A program made the position numbers and the translations under genes. The notes below the pieces were generated by a model that had not been told where the DNA came from, did not search any database, and worked only from the letters and a program-made list of their open reading frames with translations. Below are positions 20,708 through 32,834 of a DNA stretch of 64,000 nt, in pieces; within the stretch, counting starts at the first letter, position 1, and every line of letters starts with the position of its first letter. This DNA comes from Cubamyces lactineus (taxonomy: Eukaryota > Basidiomycota > Agaricomycetes > Polyporales > Polyporaceae): positions 1,414,001-1,478,000 of the forward strand of contig JACDTU010000005.1 in the NCBI GenBank assembly GCA_022376465.1, in the 5' to 3' direction.

Positions 20708-23028
20708 AGTGCTTGGAATCGGAGTTACTGCGGTGCGCGGGCGGGTCGTAGACGCAGACGGACGCGTTCGGGAGAAGAGAGCAAGTAATAAAGGTCGTCA
20801 CTGAGCAAGAGGAAGGAAAGTAGAGAGAAGCCCTCGGTGACGATAAGACGGAGAGAGGGGGGGAGGAGGGAAAGCGAAAGGGGGTGAACGAGGAGGGAGC
20901 GAGGCCTGGGACATATTTTATAACGTGGAGATTAGACCAATTGCAGAGGGGAGGAGGGTGATGGCGATGAGTGAGACGCGCCTTTGGCCGGGCTGTGCGG
21001 ATAAAGCTACGCGCAAGGCGTAGCGGCGCGCGTCCTGTGCAGGCGCCCAGACTTTCCCAATACAGGCCTTGCACCGCCCAGGGGCAACGTCCTCGTCCCG
21101 GTGCTTGCATCTCTTCTCCTCGTTCTTCGCAGTGCTTTCGGCACGACATCGTCAGAGAACTTGCAGACATACTGACTGCAGTACACGGCCATGTGAACCC
21201 GCGAAAAGTGGGCTATAGAGACCTGCAAGATGTCGCAATCCAACGTCTCGTTTACGTTGGCTCACAATCACTTGACACCAGGCTGTACGAGCTCCCCTTT
21301 CGGTTCCTGTACACGAGGGAACGGAGGCGCAAAAGCTGTTGCCGTTCCGTCGCACACAGACGTCACATCCCCGTAGGTAACCGGATTTGCACATCGCACA
21401 CAGAGGCTGGGCGGTGCGCAATGCGCACATCCAGCTTCAAGCAGCCATATTTTCGCGCATTCATAGTCGGCCACGGTCTGCGCAGTACGAAGTGCGTTGG
21501 GACGCGACCGACTACTTCTCCTTCCGGGTCGCCTGGACATTTGCATCAATAATATACTGTGGATGGAGCAGGGTGGCAGAAGCCCGGCCTTTGACGGACA
21601 GCAGCCGCCACACCTTTGAAATCTGCGAGTGTGGCGAGTGCAGTGATCTTGCACACCGCGCCGGTTTCTTCGGACTCGGACATCGGGAATCCGCCTTCTG
21701 CGCAATCAGCTCGCTACTTGTCTTTCCACCATTGATGCATCGTCTTGAGGCTCGCTCACTGTACTTACTGTATTGTCCTGGCTAGCTGGCCCGAGTGCTC
21801 CTTGGACGCGTTCTACTATACTCTTGGTGTGCGTCTGCCTAGGATCTGAGCTGCTCTTGGCCGCAGTCTCTGCGGGGAAGCATAGCTGCGGTGCATCGCC
21901 TCCCAAGCAGGCTAGCAGGTGTGTTGCGCCCGTCGTGCGACGCAATGGGAAGGATGAGGTCACCAGGTTGCAGCGGCGGCCGTCAAGATTAACGTGGGCT
22001 TCTAGATGCGATGGGCAGTGAAGCGGATAATGGAGGAAGAGGATGAAGATGAAGCACGATGCAGCGGCGCAGTTGTCTGCTCCACGGTAGGACATGCCGT
22101 TCTGGGAAACGTATGTATAGCTCTCCTGTTCAGTCCATTGTCGTGACCGTCTTCGGGTGCTCTGTGATACCTCCCCCATTTCGCTCCGTGGACGGCAAGC
22201 ATCGGTGGCTAGTGGTCAGCTCTCGTGTAGGTCTTTAGGTGAGCGATATGCTCATGTTTGAATAAAAATTCGCGACGTGCTGATTCGGAACATGCCTCAG
22301 GCTTTCTAGATACGCTGTACAAACGTATAAATCCATTTTCGTCCTCACGAAGTGCAACGCTATCCGAAATTCTCCCCGCATTCGAAGCTCTTGCCACCTT
22401 AACGCATGCTGCTGAGTCTTCGGACGACTCTGCTATAGAGCAGCATTGCAGTCGCGGACGATAGCGCGCCGGGCGGTCCGTCCCTACTTTGCACGCAAGT
22501 CCAGACGTGACCTCCCTGGACGCGCATCGTGAGCACCGCTTGGCACACACCCTCCAGAATCTTCCGGCGGTAGCACATGCATCGCGGGCAGCAGGTGCGA
22601 CCAGGTGCGACCGCTATGGAAACCGTCGCGATCCAGGAACGACGGGATATGAAGACACTCCTTCGCGTCGGTCCCGCACATTCCATCTCTCGCCATATGC
22701 GGTGATCGGGATCGCACCTCTGCGCCCCGCGACGCTTCTAATAACTCCGAGGAGGTTGGGCAGAGCCCTAACGTGCGACCGCACGCCGGGTCACGTCTGC
22801 TCGCCGGGGCCGCGCCGCGCTCCACTGTGCTTGCGAAGTAAACGCGTGCGTTTATCCGTGCCTGTTCTTGCGCACGAGAAGCGGGTGCTCATGACATCGT
22901 CGTGCAGGTGCTGTGTCGGGTATGCTTCTGGAGTTGCCGGTATAAAAGTCGTCGTGTGCTTGCTGCGAGCTAGGACTCCTCGTTGGAGAGCTCTTCAGTC
23001 GAGTCTTACCTGCATACACTCAGTCGAC
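20708..23028. other. gene-free 2.3 kb; GH12 promoter at the right end
   Basis: No gene could be assembled. Open frames here (for example 20971-21552 and 21387-21785) have no domain or consistent splice sites. A TATAAAA box at 22941-22947 lies 82 bp before the GH12 start codon. Confidence 0.6.
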
Positions 23029-23989
23029 ATGCTCAGCAAGACCCTCACGTTCGCGCTTCTGGCCATTCCCCTCTTTGCCTCGGCGATCCCAACCGAACTC
23101 GTCGCGCGTCAAGGAATCGACACATCCTCGCACTGCGGCCAGTGGGATGTCGTGACCGCCGGTCCCTACTCGCTCCTGCTCGACCAGTGGGGTGCCAGTG
23201 GAGCTACGTCCGGCCAGCAGTGCGCGAACCTCATTAGCCTGAGCGGCAACACAGTCTCATGGAAGACAACCTGGACGTGGACGGGCGGCACGGGCGTGAA
23301 GAGCTTCACGAACATCCAGCTCAACCAGGGCATCAACAAACAGCTCAGCGCGATCAGCAGCATGCCTGTACGACGTTCACCCTATCGCAATTATGTACGC
23401 CTGGACGCTGACAATGCTTTGCCCACGCAGTCGACCTGGCAGTGGTCGCAGTCGACGTCGGGCTCCATCGTCGCAGACGTCGCATACGACCTCTTCACGT
23501 CGAACACCGCCGGCGGGTCGAACGTCAACGAGATCATGATCTGGCTCGCCAACTTCAACGCGGGCCCCATCTCGTCCCAGTATGGTTCGGACGGGAAGCC
23601 TGTGCCCATCGCGTCGAACCTTAGCATCGCCGGCCACACCTGGAACCTGTACAGCGGCTCGAACGGCGCGAACGCTGTATTTTCGTTCTTGCCCGCGAGC
23701 GGGACGATCACAAGCTTCAGCGGGGACATCAAGGCGTTCTTGAACGTGAGTCATCCTAGTGCTGCATATTTCGGGATTCTGTCCATACTGAAGACGTTGG
23801 GTAGTACTTGACGCAGCATGAGGGTGTGAGCACTTCGCAGTATTTGGTCACTGCGCAGGCGGGTACGGAGCCCACTTCTGGTTCGGCGACCCTCACGACG
23901 TAAGTTCTAACGCAGAGAACGGTTCATTCTAACATAACGCATATTGACATAACAACTCTAGTTCCGCGTATAGTCTGGTCATCAACTGA
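23029..23989 (+). CDS. Glycoside hydrolase family 12 endoglucanase/xyloglucanase, secreted
   Basis: Secreted retaining beta-1,4-glucanase acting on cellulose or xyloglucan. Exons are 23029-23367, 23431-23745, 23805-23899 and 23962-23989 (258 aa). The first intron is a multiple of three and can be read through, so it is easily missed. A signal peptide (residues 1 to about 18) is followed by a short propeptide ending LVARQ. GH12 landmarks: CGQWD near the start, NEIMIWL with the likely nucleophile Glu147, and AGTEPTSGSA with the likely acid/base Glu240. There is no carbohydrate-binding module. The length is normal for the family. TATA box at 22941-22947. Confidence 0.93.
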
Positions 23990-24223
23990 CACTACCCCAT
24001 TAAGAACCTCTTGTACCAACTTTCGCTCAATGAATTCCAATGCTGGCTTCCTGCATTACTACCTCACTAGTGAGCAGCCAGAGCCTGACCGCTAGACGAG
24101 GAACCTCACGATATCAGCCCACTCACTCAAGAACGCGAACAACGATGCAATTCGACGCCCAAGCATTAACCAAATACTACGATAAGCATCTATCCACCTC
24201 TAGCAACCCAAGGAATAGAATGC

Positions 24224-24642
24224 TTAGAGCTCAACGGGAAGGCAGCCAATGGAGATAAGACCGCCCTGAACATCAACTTAGCATCTATCACCAAAGCTTG
24301 AGAACGCCCAATGATACTCACGACGTTGTTGTTCTCGCAGCAGACGGGGCTCGCAGAGCAGGAGCTCTGGCCGGCACCGACGACAGAGATGGGCGAGCAG
24401 CCAAGACCGATCTGAGCGGTCACATCCTGGAGGACGATCCCGAGAAGAGATAGGATGGCAGAGCCAGCAGCGGAGTTGGCCTAATGGAGGGAAGGTAAGC
24501 AAATGCCGATCGGGACCGCTAGAACATGGGTACTCACGCTCTCAACGCTGTTGCAGCACTGGATGGGACCGGTGTTGCAGTTTTGGGCGACCGCAAGGAG
24601 TGGGGCAGCGAGGATGGCAGCAACGGCGACGCGGGAGAACAT
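24224..24642 (-). CDS. Class I hydrophobin HYD-1 (array copy 1)
   Basis: Secreted amphipathic protein that self-assembles at hydrophobic-hydrophilic interfaces on hyphae. Exons on the minus strand are 24538-24642, 24322-24480 and 24224-24265 (101 aa), both introns in phase 0. Signal peptide of about 20 residues (LLAVAQ), then the eight-cysteine pattern [45 protein letters not shown] and IGCLPVEL. This is the shortest member, with almost no spacer before the first Cys. TATAAAG (minus strand) at 24754-24760. The last exon has 14 codons, as in every copy. Confidence 0.95.
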
Positions 24643-26279
24643 CTTAGAAAACTGGTGAAGAGGGATAGGGAGAGTGTTCGAGATGTTGAGCTGCGTCTGA
24701 GGGGCTGGCGAACTGTGTCGTTGTTCGATGCTTCCACCTCGAAGACCGGGGGGCTTTATATTCTCCAGGCCAGGCCGACCACAGCGGCCCGTGCACTCCT
24801 CTTCCAGCCTTCACCAGTCTTCTTCACCGGCAGATCTGGGGGAGGGTTCGGGAAGCAGTGGGCATCGGGCACTCTCCGTGCAAGTCCGTCCGAACCACAG
24901 CAAGCGCCGCAGTCTTGCATGCAGGCCGCACTGCGCGCAGGCGGGGCCCTCCGCCGCGTGCCCTACGGCAGTGGCGGCGAGGCGAGAATGCTTGGGGTTT
25001 CTCGCTGGCAAGGGGTTGTGTGCGACGGGGCGCTCGTCGCTTGGTCGTGGCCAAACTAGGGTCGTCGTCGTTGAATGGATTCGGTTAATCGTGCGCAGGG
25101 GCTGGCCTCCTGCCGTCCGGATCCGTGCGCATCAAACGCGTCGTGTTTCAGAAGCGGCTTATTTTGTCCTGTGTGTCGCGCTACTGAACGCCGGCGGGCG
25201 GCCTTCGGCGGGGAGCTCTCTGAATGGCGGTGAGTCAGCGGCCCTCTCCACCATTCCGGTGTCACAGAACATTGGCATTCAGAACATTGCGACCTAACCT
25301 CAAACCGTGAGCCGTCGGAGACGTCCTTGCAGCTAGTCTCACCACCATATGTTTCCCCTTCGTCCAGGTCGTGGTTAGGTTGAGACTGACGCAGGCATCC
25401 AGCATAATCCGGACTTGGCGGGCATCTGACGCGCGTCGCGTCGGTAAATCCTGGCCCACTTTGGGCCAGGCCAACGTAAGTTGGCAAGTGTCAGAGCGCG
25501 GAGTTGACGTGGATCCGCATGTTACGTAGTTCCAACCGTGAGCGGCGCATTTCTGTCATTCTTGCTGCTCACACGAGGTTCCAGCTTGGCACCAGCAGTG
25601 ATGGGTCGGTGAAAATAACTTGGGAACGAACGGACGGTAGCAGCCCCGCGCAGCATAAGTAATTCTAGATGCGCGCCTCGGGATCATGCGCACCGCTGGA
25701 AGTGATTTACACCTTGAAGGAAACAAAGGAAATTAACTTTGTGCGGCGAACAGGCAAACCACACTTTACGTGTCGGCAAAGGCTAATAACGAAAACGGTC
25801 CTGGCCGCGCGCTGGCTTCTGTGAACGGTGAGTAGGAAATCTGCGGAGGGCGCCGCGCTACACACATTGCGCTCACTCGCGGATGTCTCGTTAGTTCTAC
25901 CTGCTCCTAAAATGCTCGTCTCTGTGGGTCCGTTGTGGTGCAGGGATGGTGCTGTTCGGGGACTCCAGCATTCGTTTGATGGACGGCGTTCAACGCGTCG
26001 CGCGACTCACGTAGCTCACGTAGTTGTCACATTCGTCACATGATCGCGTTCGAGTGGCGCGGGGAACTGCGTCCAAATCGAGACGCAGTACGATCACACG
26101 ACTCGTTCGTACCCACCACATTGCGATCGCTCGTTGTGTCTTGGACGTGCTCAGAACAACGCGACTTCGCCTCACATAACAGACGTGTTCTTCTCAAAGC
26201 GGATCTGTCAGTCGTGTGTGTAAGACCATGCGGGTGCGGTCCGATTTCAGACGTTTACTGATTTCTCACCCACAGCGCC
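24643..26279. other. gene-free 1.6 kb between HYD-1 and GFA-like gene
   Basis: Contains the HYD-1 promoter on its left side. A CACAG just before the GFA-like start codon (26272-26276) could be the end of a 5' leader intron. No other feature recognised. Confidence 0.55.
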
Positions 26280-26793
26280 ATGAAGGGGTCTTGCTTCTGC
26301 GGGCGGGTATCTTACTCAATCACAGGCGACCCTATCCTCCGCGCGTTCTGCCACTGCACGAATTGCCAGAGGCTGACCGGTGAGTCTAGCGCGCCGCCGG
26401 CGATGGCTTCCATTTTTTCCTGCTCATATCACTGCTCGGCGGTTTTTAGGCTGTCCCTTCGTTCACACCGTTCATTTTCCGTCGCGCGCGTTCAATTGGA
26501 CGCACCCAGAGCCGCATGGGGACCTTCTGGACTCGTACGTGATTCCCAGCAAGCCGTGGAAGACGCGGTTCCGTTGCAAGAGCTGTGGCGTGTGCGTGAT
26601 GTCGGCGAACTCGAAGGCGGACAAATGCAGCGTCTGGGGCGCGCATCTGGCGCGGGATGAGGCCGGGAAGATTTTGCAGTGGGAGATCGTCAAGCCAACG
26701 GCCCACATCTTCTACGGCACAAGGATGCTCGACGTGGACGATGGCCTGGGCAAGTGGGAAGGGTACGAAGGCGCCTCGACACGCCTTGGGTAG
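26280..26793 (+). CDS. GFA / CENP-V-like zinc protein
   Basis: Member of the Mss4-fold glutathione-dependent formaldehyde-activating (GFA)/CENP-V family. Exons are 26280-26379 and 26450-26793 (147 aa). It starts MKGSCFCGRVSYSI. Likely zinc ligands are Cys5, Cys7, Cys24, Cys26, Cys29, Cys76 and Cys79 (AFCHCTNCQ, FRCKSCG), matching the CxC...CxxC layout of the family. Most fungal members have no proven substrate, so the name should not be taken as a function. It is the only protein-coding gene inside the hydrophobin array that is not a hydrophobin. A CACAG ending at 26276 suggests an intron in the 5' leader. Confidence 0.85.
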
Positions 26794-27660
26794 GAGTAGA
26801 CCGCCCGTATCTGTAGCGGTGCTTTCCCATTATTACCTCTACGTTGTGCCGCTCATCGCCCTTCTCAATCAGAACACGAACCAATGGGAGGGGTTAGAGG
26901 CAACTTAGGCAATAGACCACCACCAGCACTTCTAGGTATGCGAGTCTCGACCTTCAGGCTCGGCCGAACGTGTGCGTTCTTGCGGGTATGTCCTCAATAA
27001 TGTGCCTGAGGCATCGAACTTTCATGGGCGTCGCGAAGAGGTTCCGTACTCCCCGCCGAGTCACTCGAACCACATCCGACATCAAGTCTTCTCTGTCGGA
27101 GTGGTCTTGAGAATGTCTCCCTCGAAGCCCACTTTATCGCCCTCATCTCGGAGCTCCGAGGCCGAGGACAAATTGGTGCGTTAGTCTCAGAGATCCTGGA
27201 TCTGCTACCGTGCGTATACTTGAGGTTCTAGCGTACGACTCGCGCATCGGTATTCGAGCGCGGAATAAAGCAGGGGCGATGCGACCTTTCCTGCTTACTG
27301 TATCCGTTAGGGGGTGTACACCTTATTGGCTGCAGCCAGTGCTTTTACCTCAAAGCGTCGCGGAGGAGAGCCCATAGAGAATAATGGACTGTCATGTACG
27401 ACACCCCAATTCATGAGCAATTGCACGCGGTCGGGCACTCGCGTTTCGTTCCCTGAGCTGCGCGGTGCCGTCTCCGATATCTCAGGCTTGTCAACTTCCT
27501 GAAACATGCTCACCGTGGCTCTGCTCGCGGAGCTTGTTAAAATCGTACCACTGGGTGCATCGCCAAGTCGTTAGACATTGTATAGGCATTCGAATTCAGA
27601 AGCATGCGGCGATGTAAGGAGCGTAAACCGGTCGGCGAGTGTGAGAAATCGCTATATAGC
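26794..27660. other. gene-free 0.87 kb
   Basis: Between the GFA-like gene and the 3' end of HYD-2. No gene or repeat recognised. Confidence 0.55.
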
Positions 27661-28162
27661 CTATAGAATAATCGGTATGCAACCGATGGAAATGAGGCTG
27701 CCCTGTGATATGCATTTGCATGAGTATTCGACAGGTAGCGCATGTGGAAATGTGTACATACAACGCTGTTGTTCTCGCAGCACACGACATTGGCGGTACA
27801 GGTGCTCTGGCCCACGCCGACAATCGAGATCGGCGAGCACTGCAGGCCCAGGAGGGCTTCGAAGCCGTCAATGACGATGCCGAGCAAACCGAGCAACGCG
27901 TTGAAGGCAGGGTCGGATGCCTACAACATTGCGTTGTTAGATGATGAGAACTCGGCCAAAAGTAAAGCTTGATGAGACTCACTTTACCGACGCTCTCGCA
28001 ACATTGGATAGGACCAGTGGTGCACGAGTTGCCAGGCGAGGTCGGAGCGGGGGCAGATACCGTGATGGTAGTCGTCGAAGAGGGAGAGCAGGCGGGCATG
28101 GCGGCCGCAAGGAGTGTGACGGAAAGAACGAAGTAGAACGTGAAGACGGCGCGAGAGAACAT
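27661..28162 (-). CDS. Class I hydrophobin HYD-2 (array copy 2)
   Basis: Exons on the minus strand are 27983-28162, 27762-27920 and 27661-27702 (126 aa). A signal peptide (FYFVLSVTLLAAAMP) is followed by a 25-residue spacer rich in Ser, Thr and Pro. The hydrophobin core is CTTGPIQCCESV, LQCSPISIV, STCTANVVCCENNSV and IGCIPIIL. An additional cysteine at residue 25, just after the predicted signal cleavage site, gives nine rather than eight. TATAAAAC (minus strand) at 28251-28258. Signal and spacer resemble HYD-6. Confidence 0.94.
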
Positions 28163-30529
28163 GATTGAAGACTGTTGTGGGTGGATGCTGGTTGCTGTCG
28201 CGAGGGTTTGTCCTGGCTGGAGCTGCAGATGAGGAGCCGCAGAGCGTATGGTTTTATACGAACAATGAGCATATGCAGGGCAGACTGCCGCGGCCCACCT
28301 TCGGGCTAGGACGGCTTGCTATAACCGCGGCCGCGCAGGGTCGGGACTGATGTCAATGTGCACGAATGAGTACGCCGCCGCATTGGGAAGAGAAAGAAAC
28401 GAATTCAATGGTAAAGACTGACGTTGAGAGCGTGCTTGGGATGCGAGCAATACACTTTCTTGTCAGACCCTTGACAGACCGAGGGGCCCGAGTCCGCAAT
28501 ACGGGCCAACTGAACCGAGGCTGACGACATCTAATTCACGCACAGCTGGCCATGGACGGTGTCGAAACATGTGGAGAGGGATGAGCCATGAGCAATTGGA
28601 GTAGACCGGTGAGTGCCCATGTCAACTACAAGCCCTCTAACCTCCTACCGAATGGCGGCTCCTAACGTCGATGCAGAACGAGCACGGGTTTACTGGGATG
28701 ATCCACATGGGTCCGCTGCTCAGGTCGAGCCGGTTACCGGATTTTGGACATGAGCATGCGGTGAACTTTTGGCATATTCAGTCCTATGGTGCTGGGCGAC
28801 CGCGCCCTACTGTCGACAAGGGCGCGGGACGAATTCCGGCATATGCGGAAGTCTTAATTGAGTGTGGTCACTGCCTCACCGACGGAGATTCGTGCACCTT
28901 CGATCAATCTGATCATCTCGCTAGAGCACGCCGCCCGTCTAGACGGCATGCTCACGAGAAGTTTTCGTTGTGCGCTTGGCAACGTCGCCGTAACAGCCCA
29001 TAGCACGGCGGAGGGTACGCCCTCCAACTCATCGGCCAACAGGGAGGAGGCTTGGGACTAGCAAGCGTGCTGAGAACGGCAGCATTGTGGAGCGACCACG
29101 GGGGACATAAAGTAAGAGCAACAGGTAAGAGGCGCTCTTACCGGGATATTGGCCGCACTTGACCCGCCTTCGTGACCCATTACTGTGGGTGCGGAGGTAA
29201 AGAGTTTCCCGGACGTTGTAAAAGCTCGTTCCCACGCGCGCGGACGGCGAACGCATTTGCGGGTATGCTTATTATTGGTGTGCCTCGACGCCGTGCCGGA
29301 CGATACCCGCTGGAGCTCTCTGAGCGCAAGGTACACCTTGAGTCGCGGAGATGTCTGCGCTCCACTGCTTCTGTAGAGTATTTGCAGTCCTGACCAGCAT
29401 GTACAGCAACAACGACCAATGGCGAAACCGCGACACTCTCGTGATGTCAGCGATGAGCGAAGAAAAACACACGACTGACCTTGGAGTGTACGGCAGCATA
29501 GGAGGAAGCCCTATGGAATCCCGCCGTTCGATTTATCACCGGGATCCTCCAGACCAATGATAGTCATCTGTCGTATGATGTCCCCACAGCAACAACCCTG
29601 ACAAGGCATGTTAGCTGAGCTGCGCTTGTGCCCCAAAAAACACATTCTATCACCATATAGCGCTCGTGGTCTTCTCCATCCGTCGAACTGTCCCCGCCCA
29701 GTGCTATAGGCACCGCTGCGAGGGATTCGACGATCGATCCCGCAGGTGCCGTGCACGGCTTCGTGGATGTTCGAACAACGTGTAGAAAGTATCGGAGTCT
29801 CTGTGTGTCAGGTGAACGCGAACATATTCGTAGTGGAATAGCGAGGAGCGAACGTACTTGGCGACGCGTTCCCTCCTTCATTTGCCAAGACAGGCTCTGC
29901 GCAGCCGGATGCGGCCGTACGGGGGACTTAGCGGAACACTCGATCTCCTGAGCAGCGTGGGCGGGAAATTCTTTCAACCAGCGAAACTCTCACGTTGATG
30001 CTACGGGTCAACCTAGGATCGCGAGTTCAACAGCTGTGAGTGAAATGTACTCCTGAGATCCGCATCAAGAGCCATATGCCATGAAGATTCAGTCGTGCAG
30101 AGATGATTTCCGTCGTTGCTTGAAAGGTCCAGGAGGCACCATTTAGGTTCCGGACCGTATGTCATGGGAAGTTTCAGCCTCTACGAGCGGACCAGAATTG
30201 TGAGAGAAAATCTAGAGCGTTGTTGTGTGTGAGTGCAGGTGAAACAGCAGACTCACCACGTCCGAGGCCCTAATGCGCATGACATTGCGGCCGAGAATGC
30301 ATACTGCTATTGGTCGCGCAGCACGATGCAGCTGTTTCGAGTGACAGCTCCTTCCGCCGCATGGCTCTCGAGAGAAAAAAATCTCGACAGGAAATGTACA
30401 CGCAATGCCGAGAGGGCGGCGCAGGGGATATGGACGAGGCAGAAACCTATATAAGCTTGAGCAACCTGGGCCAAAGACTTCAGCTCAACAGCCCAGTTCG
30501 CCATCCCTCGAGCACTCAGGTCACTCACA
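28163..30529. other. gene-free 2.4 kb between HYD-2 and HYD-3 promoters
   Basis: The two hydrophobin genes point away from each other and this is their shared upstream space. A TATATAAG at 30448-30455 serves HYD-3. Frames near 28670-29060 show no family. Nothing else recognised. Confidence 0.55.
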
Positions 30530-30971
30530 ATGTTCTCTCGCCGCATCGCCGCCTTCACCGCCCTCGCTCTCCCGCTCCTTGCGGTCGCCACCCCCGTTGA
30601 GCTCGAGGCTCGCCAGAGCTGCAGCACCGGCGCTATTCAGTGCTGCAACAGCGTCATTGACGTGAGCGCGTAGCGAAAACCTGGTCTTCACAACACTAAC
30701 TCGTTCTTTGTACAGTCTAACTCCGCTTCGGCGAACATCCTGCTCGGGCTCCTCGGCATCGTCCTCGGAGACATCACTGGCCTCATCGGCCTCCAGTGCT
30801 CGCCCATCAACGTCATTGGTGTTGGTTCGGGCAATGGCTGCTCCGCCAACGCCGTCTGCTGCACCAACAACAACGTCGTAAGTGTTTGTAGAAGAGTGTT
30901 GACACGCTTCGCACTCACTGGGATTGTAGGGCGGCTTGCTCTCCATCGGGTGTCTCCCGATTGAGCTCTGA
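30530..30971 (+). CDS. Class I hydrophobin HYD-3 (array copy 3)
   Basis: Exons are 30530-30661, 30716-30877 and 30930-30971 (111 aa). Signal peptide ([10 protein letters not shown]), then a short spacer ending LEARQ. Cysteine spacing C-x6-CC-x32-C-x13-C-x5-CC-x12-C, within the class I range. Core motifs are [36 protein letters not shown] and IGCLPIEL. Strongly similar to HYD-6 in the second exon ([16 protein letters not shown]). TATATAAG lies 75 bp upstream of the start codon. Confidence 0.95.
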
Positions 30972-31201
30972 AGTGGAACGCTCTCGCCGCCAATCAGAAG
31001 CGATCGCTACTGGACGGTCGTGATATGCTTAATTCTCTGCATCGTCGGTTTCGTAGTATGTTGAGGTCGCTAGGAGGAATATAACGCGCATGTCGCCCCA
31101 GACACAGCTTCGTGCCGATATTCTCGGTGTCCATTGCGTTGGCCACTGCGATCACAAATCAGACCACAACGTGTATCGGTCTCTTCCCTCAGAAAAGCCC
31201 T

Positions 31202-31435
31202 TAAGATAGGCCCAGCGTAGATTCGACCACTATGTCACGCCCGTCACAACGCCTCTCGCTCCCTTGCACCCCCCTCAATGAGACTTCAAAAGAGCTGCAG
31301 ACGGCTCTGAGATCCTCTACGAGGCTTCATGGACGCTTTTCTCCGCGAAAATCGAGGCGGAAGGCGTCGTTTTGGAGGTCGACAGATCACGTGCTTGTCA
31401 TGTGATGTGGTCGAATCTACGTTGGGCCTATCTTA
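31202..31435. mobile_element. MITE-like element with 29-bp terminal inverted repeats
   Basis: Positions 31202-31230 (TAAGATAGGCCCAGCGTAGA...) are the reverse complement of 31407-31435, with one mismatch (C to T). The element is 234 bp long and has no coding potential. If the outer TA dinucleotides are counted as target-site duplication (TA|AGATAGG...CCTATCT|TA), it fits a non-autonomous Tc1/mariner-type MITE (inference). Single copy in this window. Confidence 0.75.
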
Positions 31436-32408
31436 GCACGTCGCACGCAGGACTGTTTGAACTTAGCTTCCACGCACGACACACTGTACAATCCGCGCTG
31501 ACCCGTCTGAGCGTCAGCATTCAGCCCTGACACGTGCAGTCATGTGCACTCACTCACATACGAAGTGTACAGAGGCCCGCAGAGGCGGGTTACCCATTAC
31601 ACTAATCTCATAAGTTGAGTCTGGGAAGACGATCTGACCGATGGTCTGGGGCTTGTCCGAAAGTTATGTAACTCGAGTTTGTCAGTAAGTACATAGAAGG
31701 CGCCTGCAGGACAGATGCTTTCACAGAACGGGCAGAAGCCCTAGACTCTGAGTGGCAAAGCGTCAATCCCGAAATAAGACCCTGCAGAGAAGAGTAAGGC
31801 TTGACTCACCGTCTATGCGCAGCACGGCACGAATTGAGCCGCGCAAAACGCAGAGGTCCCCCACATCGCACTTCAGGACACTTTAGGCTCGCACCGGTGG
31901 ACACAAGTCCAACCAGAGCGACTTCCGTGACCTTCACTGCAGCAAATCCACCGCTCTGGGTTGGACTGCTACTCACCTGGCAAGCCTGGTTCCCGATGAC
32001 GCGGACAAAATGGGTAGAGCGGCACGGATGTTGTTGGCCGCGCACGAGGCTTTTGCCGATCAAATGAAAGAGAGTGCGCCGCCGTGCATCCGCAGGCGCC
32101 AGCGGTAGGCGAGTGATTACGCGACGCGTAGAATCCTCAGACACAGATCGAAGAGGCCGAGAGCCACCAGCACAGACGAACGAGGCCAAGTGGCAGGGTG
32201 AAGGGACTCCAAGAACGCGGAAAGCTGCCGTGCCGTGCCAGCAGGCCGCCCACCGCCGCGCGATGACTGTGCAGAGAAGGGTATAAATACTGTGAGGTCG
32301 ACGGTCAGTGTTCCCCATCGCAATCGTTCTACGATCCGCATCTCTCTCGTACTCTCTAAACCACTTACCAACCCAGTCACTCCTTCAACCCAACCTCCTA
32401 CATTCATT
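31436..32408. promoter_or_regulatory. upstream region of HYD-4
   Basis: About 1 kb with no gene. TATAAAT at 32282-32288, 121 bp before the HYD-4 start codon. Confidence 0.5.
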
Positions 32409-32834
32409 ATGTTCGCTCGCGTTGCTGCCCTCTCTGTCCTCGCCCTCCCCGTCTTTGCGGCCGCTACTCCCGTCCGCCGCGGGGACTGCAACACTGGCTC
32501 TATCCAGTGCTGCAACTCCGTCCACAATGTACGTGCTTCCCTTGAGTTTAATGTGATTTGTCGCACTCATACGCCTTGACAGTCCGACGAGAACGCCATC
32601 GCGGTGCTCCTCGGTCTCTTGGGTCTCGATGCTGGTAGCGTTACTGGCCAGGTTGGCCTCCAGTGCTCCGGTATCTCCGCTGTCGGTGCCGGTCAGAACT
32701 CTTGCCAGGCCAGCCCCGTCTGCTGCGAGAACAACAACGTCGTGAGTACTTCAATGAGTTCACAATATGAACCTATCTGATGTTCCTTATAGGGTGGTCT
32801 CATTTCCATTGGCTGTGTGCCCATCATCCTCTAA
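32409..32834 (+). CDS. Class I hydrophobin HYD-4 (array copy 4)
   Basis: Exons are 32409-32528, 32583-32741 and 32793-32834 (106 aa). Signal peptide (LSVLALPVFAAATP), short spacer PVRRGD, then CNTGSIQCCNSV, LQCSGISAV, NSCQASPVCCENNNV and IGCVPIIL. The second exon (LLGLLGLDAGSVTGQVGL) and the CENNN motif group it with HYD-1 and HYD-7 rather than with HYD-3 and HYD-6. Confidence 0.95.

Noticed and set aside
22489..23028. 180-codon N-terminal extension of the GH12 frame
   Set aside because: The TATA box and signal peptide place the start at 23029; the upstream part is an untranslated leader and promoter.
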